NCBI GenBank assembly: GCA_963829355.1
Contig: CAWHHZ010000006.1
Span: 62,001-126,000, forward strand
DNA: 64,000 bases
Reading direction: 5' to 3'
From: CAWHHZ01 sp963829355
Lineage (GTDB): Bacteria; Acidobacteriota; Thermoanaerobaculia; Gp7-AA8; JAHWKK01
The notes beneath the pieces are model-generated. The model was not told the origin of the DNA. It was given only the letters and a program-made list of their open reading frames with translations, and made no database searches. This document shows positions 54,588-64,000 of this stretch, one piece after another. Position 1 is the stretch's first letter, and the number at the start of each line of letters is the position of its first letter. The position numbers and the translations under genes are program-made.

Positions 54588-55361
54588 TCATTCCCGGGTC
54601 TTCCGCGCTCGCTCCTTTGCTGCCTTCGCGCGGTAGCTGTCGGTTCCGAGCTCCACGATGACCGAGTGATGGACGACGCGGTCGATCGCAGCGGCGGTGG
54701 TCATCGTGTCCTTGAAGATCTGATCCCACTTCGAGAACACGAGGTTGCTCGTGATCAGCACGCTCCGGCGCTCGTACCGCTCGGCGAGAAGAGTGAAGAG
54801 AACTTCCATCTCCTCGCGGTTCTGCTGGACGTAGCCGATGTCGTCGAGGATCAGCGCCTCGAACCGGTCGAGCTTCCGTAGCTCCTGAGTGAGCCGAAGG
54901 TCGCGCTTGGCTGCAAGCAGCCGTTGCACGAGCTGGAAGGTCGGCACGAAGAGCACCGACCGGCTCTGGCGGACGAGCTCGTTGCCGAGAGCCGCGACGA
55001 GATGCGTCTTGCCGGTGCCGGGGTTGCCGAAGGCGACGACGTTGACGGCCCGCTCGAGAAAGCTGCCGTCGCGGAGCGTCGTGAAGGCCGCTCGTGCTTT
55101 GGCAGGCAGACGCTCGAGATCGTAGGTGCCGAGGGTCTTACCTGATGGAAGCTTCGAGGCCTCCAGCAGTCGCCGGACCTTGCGCACGCTCCGCTCCTCC
55201 GCTTCGATCTCGGCGAGCGCAAGCAGGTACTGCTCATGGGTCAGCCCCTCGGATCGCGCCCGGGTTGCGACCTCCGCGTACTCCCGGGCGAATGAGGGGA
55301 GCTTGAACGAGCGCAGATGAAGCGGCAGGCTCTCGAGTCCAGTCTCGCTCGGCGCTCTCAC
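54588..55361 (-). CDS. istB: IS21 helper ATPase IstB
   Basis: 257 residues, AAA+ ATPase. Walker A GNPGTGKTH, Walker B ALILDDIGY and the arginine-containing sensor region (VLITSNLVFSKWDQIF) are present. It helps the transposase choose and hold target DNA. Its start overlaps the istA stop by 4 bp. Intact, so the IS may still be active. Confidence 0.95.
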   Translation of the reverse strand: MRAPSETGLESLPLHLRSFKLPSFAREYAEVATRARSEGLTHEQYLLALAEIEAEERSVRKVRRLLEASKLPSGKTLGTYDLERLPAKARAAFTTLRDGSFLERAVNVVAFGNPGTGKTHLVAALGNELVRQSRSVLFVPTFQLVQRLLAAKRDLRLTQELRKLDRFEALILDDIGYVQQNREEMEVLFTLLAERYERRSVLITSNLVFSKWDQIFKDTMTTAAAIDRVVHHSVIVELGTDSYRAKAAKERARKTRE

Positions 55362-56830
55362 GACTCACCTCCGACCAGGCTCAGCTCGTCATAGAGCGTC
55401 AGATCCGGCTCGAAGGGCGTGCACTCCGGCACCTCGATCTCGGCGGGCTCGACCGCGGCGCGCACTTGAGCGTAGTCGCGCAAAGCAGCGGCCCCGAGCA
55501 GCGTCACCAGAGCTTGCTCGACCGCCTGTTCACTGGTCGACGCAGCCAGATGAAGGATCCTCACGTACTCGATGTCGGCCCGATCACCACGCGACTCGAC
55601 CAGAGCGTCATAGGCGCGACGGAACACGAGCGTCGGGAACAGCGCTTCTCGAAAGCGGTAGCGCGCGAACGCCCCCGGCTTTCGAACAAGCGACCAGGCG
55701 ATGTGACGGTAGTCGATCTCGACGCCTCCCTTGCCTCGACGGCGCTCCATGGTCTCAACCAGCCGGTCGGCGTACCAGACCTCGATCAGCTCGGCATAGA
55801 GGCGTACATCGACCGTCTCGCCGATGAGTCGCGAGTTGACCGAGTAGGTGTTGAAGGCGACTCGAATCGTCGAGAACCGAGAGACCCGAACACGTTCCCT
55901 CCGGAACTCCTCGAGCCCCATCGCCGGCAGCGGCTGCATGCCGCGCAGATCGTCGCCCAGCTTCCCGACAGTGCGCTTGTTGCGCGCGTGACGAATCTGT
56001 TCGAGGAACCGCTCATAGCCCGACCGGTCGTCGAACTCGCGGCTCCCGCGAAGGAGCAAGGCCTGCTCGATCGCCTTTTTGAACCGGTAATGCGACTGCT
56101 CGACGTCGCCGTTCTCGTGAGCCCGATACGGCGTCGAGCGGACGGGGCGGACGCCGTAATGGGCCATCGCCGCCGCGTAGCGCTCGTTGAATCCACGATC
56201 GCCGTCCTTGAGCTCGTGTGTCGCCGCCGACAGGTTGTCGGTCCGGTGCTGATGGGGCGCCCGTCCCAGCTCCCGGACAGCACCCTGGAAGCCACCGAGC
56301 AGCGCCTCGTACGTCTCTGAGAAGCTGATCGCCACATACTCCCAGTTCGAGTACGGCAGAACGAAGTGGTAGAGAAGATGATCGAAACTCTCGCCATCGA
56401 TCGTGATCCCGAGCTCATTCATCGAGGTGAAGTCGCTCTGGGCGGCCTCACCCGGACGATGCTCCTGCGGGAACATCACTTCCTTCTGCGGGCCATGCTC
56501 GACGCGCCACCGCCGAACCCGCCGTTGCAGTGTCCGCAGCTGCCCTTCATGGATGCCCGCATCCTCACCCTCGAGCAGATGCTCCATGATCGTCTTCGCT
56601 TCGAGGCCCGGCGCCTGCTCGAGCATTGCCTCGATCCGGGGCCACAAATCCTCGAACGGGTCCTTACGCGTCCGGTACTCCCGTCCCGGCCGCGATCCCT
56701 GCGGTGGGGCTCCATTCCGGTAGCGCCGAGCCGTGTTCTCGCTCATGTCCGCTCGCAGCGCCGCTTTCTCCAGCGTCGCTCCCTCACTCAACTCTTTCAT
56801 CAGTGTCTCCACTTGCCGGCGTGACTTCAT
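55358..56830 (-). CDS. istA: IS21 transposase IstA
   Basis: 490 residues. An N-terminal helix-turn-helix (LEKAALRADMSENTARRYRNG) precedes the DDE core: Asp in AAQSDFTSMNELG, Asp in HQHRTDNLSAATHELKDG, and Glu in AHENGDVEQSHYRFKKAIEQALLLRG. The C-terminal beta domain is complete. Translated toward istB with a 4-bp overlap. Full length and unbroken in contrast to the damaged glycan genes beside it. Confidence 0.95.
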   Translation of the reverse strand: MKSRRQVETLMKELSEGATLEKAALRADMSENTARRYRNGAPPQGSRPGREYRTRKDPFEDLWPRIEAMLEQAPGLEAKTIMEHLLEGEDAGIHEGQLRTLQRRVRRWRVEHGPQKEVMFPQEHRPGEAAQSDFTSMNELGITIDGESFDHLLYHFVLPYSNWEYVAISFSETYEALLGGFQGAVRELGRAPHQHRTDNLSAATHELKDGDRGFNERYAAAMAHYGVRPVRSTPYRAHENGDVEQSHYRFKKAIEQALLLRGSREFDDRSGYERFLEQIRHARNKRTVGKLGDDLRGMQPLPAMGLEEFRRERVRVSRFSTIRVAFNTYSVNSRLIGETVDVRLYAELIEVWYADRLVETMERRRGKGGVEIDYRHIAWSLVRKPGAFARYRFREALFPTLVFRRAYDALVESRGDRADIEYVRILHLAASTSEQAVEQALVTLLGAAALRDYAQVRAAVEPAEIEVPECTPFEPDLTLYDELSLVGGES

Positions 56831-56925
56831 CGCCCTCCCTTCGGAGAGGGGACTCTACGCGATCACCCCGGCGTCGTTCTGTGGAGATCCGACCCCGCAG
56901 ATCTAATTGTCGTTGACCCGCAGTT

Positions 56926-58479
56926 CTAGTTGTCGTTGGCCCGCAGGTCTAATTGTCGCTGAACAGCTGCTCGAAGATCCAGCAGAAGAGCAATCCCGAC
57001 CAGAGCAACCAGACCTGCTCGCGCCAGGGTTCGGCGGTGACCGGCGATGCTCACGAATCCGACGGAGCCTGTCAGGGCCAACCCGCAATACGCGACCATC
57101 GCCCAGCGGGCCGGTACCCTCAAGGAACGAAATGGCTCGACCGTGGAGTAGAGCGCAGCATGCAGGGGTGCGTGCAAGCCGAATGAGCCGACCACTCCGA
57201 AACCAATCAGCAGGAGCCCTACAGATAAAGCCATCGGTCTTCGCTGCGCGCTTTCTCTCAGTACGGGTGACCCCAGGCGCAACCAGCGGGGGACGGCAAT
57301 CCAAAGCCGGACGAAAACGAGCAGGAGCGCCACCAGAGCCGGCACGGACCATGATCGCATTCCTTCAGTCGTGAGAGCCTCCGGCCTGCGCAGATAAGCT
57401 ATGAGAGCCCAAACTGATAGCACAACAGTTCCCACGTCCACAAAATGGAGACGGCGCCCCGGATGTGGACCGGTACCTGGTGGCTCGTCTGAGCGATCGC
57501 GCACCCTCCATGCCAGTATGGAGAGTAGAACGATCACCACACCGGGAAACAGTGTTCGCTCCGGCTGACGGTATTCTCGATTCAACCAGTGCCAGGACTT
57601 GCTGACGGATGGAGCCACAGCCCAATCCACGACCGCAGCCGAGTAACGGGTCGTCTCGGTGATGTCACGCTCCATCCCATATTCGTCGGAAACGATCTTG
57701 TACGGCAGGAGAAAGGGGATCAGAGCGAGATTCGCCAGCAGAAAGGCGGCGGCTAGTATCGAAAGGGGGCTCCGAGCCGCCGGAGATCGCTGCAGACGAT
57801 AAACCAGCAGCGCAACGGACGGCGCGACGACGAGACTGAAGAGGTACCAGTGGATATTCGATAGACCGTTGAGAAAGAATGCTGCAGCGAAGAGTATGGC
57901 GTGCCGGCGCTCACCACTCCGCAGGTAGAGCACGATCGCGGCAATCAGCAGCGGAATCCAGCCGGCCCAGAGGTGCTGGATGTGCGCAATGTGGCCGAAC
58001 CTGAACGGAACAAAGGCGAAGAAGAGACCTCCCACCATAGCTGCGGCTTCCCGCGATCCTCTCTCGGTTACCTCCGCGAGAAGCACTCTCACGAGTACAT
58101 GGGCACCATAGCCGCTCAGAGTAAAGCCGAGGATCATGGCAATGTTGTAGGTGAGGAGCGGACCCGCCCCGGCGAGACGAAAGGGAAACGTGAATAGCGC
58201 AATCCCGTAGAGATGCTCGCTGAATGCAAGAGTCCAGTAACTGGGATAAAAGATGGGTGCGTGAAAGAGCGGCACGTCACCGAAGGTGCCAATCCAGTCC
58301 CAGTGCAGAATCCAGATGTTGAGAAAGGGGTCTCCCGGGTCCGACACTGCACGAGTCATGAATCGAGCCAGGGGCCAGGTCATGACGACGGTTGCACCGA
58401 GATAGAAAATGAGCCAGAGCGACTCCGCCACAAATGGATGCTGACCTTGCCTCTCTTTCACACTTGCCCTGACTGTCAT
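56926..58479 (-). pseudogene. Large polytopic membrane protein (GT-C-like), 3' end truncated by the IS
   Basis: From ATG 58479, 517 codons with a first loop ARFMTRAVSDPGDPFLNIWILHWDW, resembling GT-C enzymes (DPGD.. and the W residues), and about ten helices. The last native part is VALVGIALLLDLRAA; the final codons QRQLDLRANDN and the TAG stop lie within the IS21 terminal repeat (right end at 56965). Proteins of this class usually continue with a periplasmic domain of 100 or more residues, so the C-terminus is missing. The matching remainder is not found left of the IS. Confidence 0.8.
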
Positions 58480-58701
58480 CCGCAAACCACGCTCTCGATC
58501 GACGCAGCCCGAGATGAGAAATTCTGGAGAAACAGCAGCGTCGTTTCCGCAAGCGTCGCACGAAGCTCGTGCCCCGCAGGGTGCGTCCGCGACCGCACGC
58601 ATTCAGCCGTTCTCTTCAACATTCGCTGCTATCGTAACTCAGCTACGGAGTCCGCCGCAGCGGCGGGCAGCAGCCGATGAAGGAGAAAGGGCGATACGGA
58701 C

Positions 58702-58742
58702 TGAAAAAGAAAAAGGCCCGCGGATTTCTCCGCGGGCCTTTT
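58702..58742 (-). terminator. rRNA operon terminator
   Basis: Stem GGCCCGCGGA / TCCGCGGGCC with a four-base loop; on the minus strand it is followed by TTTTTCTTTTTC. On the plus strand it ends in TTTT, so it may serve both directions. Confidence 0.9.
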
Positions 58743-58747
58743 ATAAA

Positions 58748-58866
58748 TCCCGGCGACGACCTACTTTCCCACGCAGTTGCCCGCGCAGTATCATTGGCCC
58801 TGAGAGGCTTAACTGCCGTGTTCGGAATGGGAACGGGTGTTTCCCTCTCGGTACAATCACCGGAAA
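58748..58866 (-). rRNA. rrf: 5S ribosomal RNA
   Basis: About 119 nt. The terminal helix CCGGTGA/TCGCCGG and the conserved internal block CCCATTCCGAACACGG are present. Ends are estimated from the helix. Confidence 0.93.
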
Positions 58867-58989
58867 CTTTGATTAGGTTTCGGTGGGAACGGCGCGATGG
58901 TGCGGCGCGCGTCCACGCAAGTTACTGAATACGAAGAGCGTTTCTGATCTGCGAGTAACGAAGCAGATAGCATCAATTCAAGGCACTAT

Positions 58990-61955
<2,966 letters not shown>

Positions 61956-62204
61956 CCATAAAGTGCCTTGAACTCATGCGTATCTGCTTCTTGTATTACT
62001 TACCACGCAATCAGAAATTTGCTCTTCATATTCAGTTGTCAATGAACCACGATCGCGAAGATCTGCGCTCGACAAACTCCGTAGATTTTGTCGATCACAC
62101 GTCCTCGCGTCCGCGAGTACAGCGGCGAATGACTCCCAACCCGAGGGGGTTGAAAAACATTCCAGGGAAGTGACCTCCGACCCGACATCCTCAGCCCGAA
62201 AAGA

Positions 62205-62280
62205 TGGTGGAGCTGATCGGGATCGAACCGACGACCTCCTGAATGCAAATCAGGCGCTCTCCCAATTGAGCTACAGCCCC
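62205..62280 (-). tRNA. tRNA-Ala (anticodon TGC)
   Basis: 76 nt with acceptor stem GGGGCTG/CAGCTCC, anticodon loop TTTGCAT and encoded CCA. Lies between 23S and tRNA-Ile in the rRNA spacer. Confidence 0.96.
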
Positions 62281-62393
62281 ATCGTGGATGCTGAATCCGT
62301 CGGCGTTTTGAAGAGGTTGAATGGTGACTGCCAAGCGCTGAAGCCGACCGAAGCCGCTTCAGCAATCAGCATTCCGCATTCAACGTTCGCGAA

Positions 62394-62470
<77 letters not shown>

Positions 62471-62631
62471 ATAAACGTGATCGCGCCACCAAACCACTTG
62501 CCGCTGTATCGATTTTCACAGAACAGGTGCCGGTTCTCCGGAAACTGAACAGGAAGAGGAAAGGTCAACTTGTTGTGATCCCTATCGACCTAGGTTGTTC
62601 TCGCAACCCCGTTTTGATCCGGGGCGGAAAA

Positions 62632-64000
<1,369 letters not shown>

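Larger units (their letters stand above)
54272..56965. mobile_element. IS21-family insertion sequence (2694 bp)
   Basis: Carries istA and istB on the minus strand. The ends are TGT...ACA, and each has several copies of a 19-20 bp terminal repeat (CGACAATTAGAnCTGCGGG): two at the left (54279, 54302) and three at the right (56893, 56917, 56940), the multiple terminal repeats typical of IS21. No target duplication is visible: TAGAC lies left and GCTGC right. 54274-54587 contains only end repeats and T-rich sequence, no gene. Confidence 0.92.

Noticed and set aside
54272..54590. Dyad-rich, T-rich region looked like a replication origin or regulatory RNA
   Set aside because: It lies within the IS21 left end; its repeats match the right-end repeats of the element.

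Overview
The window is a GC-rich (roughly 60% by eye) bacterial chromosome segment with dense operons, many ATGA/GTGA stop-start overlaps, GTG and TTG starts, and a complete diderm-type lipoprotein gene (lnt). The rRNA operon, the pyruvate dehydrogenase operon and the abundant REP-like and short tandem intergenic repeats fit a Gram-negative environmental lineage. I lean towards Acidobacteriota (Thermoanaerobaculia-like), but this is an impression that the partial 16S gene could settle.

Region 1 (1-24.9 kb) is mostly core metabolism and envelope genes: phosphofructokinase (with a frameshift inside its nucleotide-binding loop), a GlsB-like membrane protein, oligopeptide ABC ATPases coupled to murJ, an FAD oxidoreductase coupled to a squalene/phytoene synthase, a NUDIX hydrolase coupled to a glycosyltransferase, an ECF sigma/anti-sigma pair, and a long minus-strand operon pdhA-pdhB-pdhC-zinc protein-lnt-prfB. 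In prfB the classical +1 programmed frameshift site is preserved. It continues with ruvC and yebC, a MntA/HepT toxin-antitoxin pair, der, and a two-domain prenol kinase/DUF92 membrane protein.

Region 2 (25-36 kb) holds a glycosyltransferase-methyltransferase fusion coupled to mannose-1-phosphate guanylyltransferase, MarC, a cupin/amidohydrolase pair, a GNAT enzyme, 3-methyladenine glycosylase, a ferredoxin, a response regulator and small secreted or membrane proteins. Gaps here are filled by two families of inverted-repeat elements and by 7-8 nt tandem repeats. Two cell-surface genes (a DUF4097-like protein and a SIMPL protein) are frameshifted.

Region 3 (36-58.5 kb) is a surface-polysaccharide locus: a YLDPG small membrane protein, a protein combining a kinase-like domain with a methyltransferase, an alkaline-phosphatase-superfamily enzyme, a Wzx-type flippase, a nitroreductase, a pyruvyl transferase, many glycosyltransferases and polytopic membrane proteins. 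From 37.9 to 52 kb nearly every gene is broken by frameshifts or nonsense codons; only the DUF2304 gene is clearly whole. A complete IS21-family element (istA/istB) ends the locus and truncates a large membrane protein, whose last codons and stop are now supplied by the IS end.

Region 4 (58.7-64 kb) is a minus-strand rRNA operon: 16S (cut by the window edge), tRNA-Ile(GAT), tRNA-Ala(TGC), 23S, 5S and a strong terminator.
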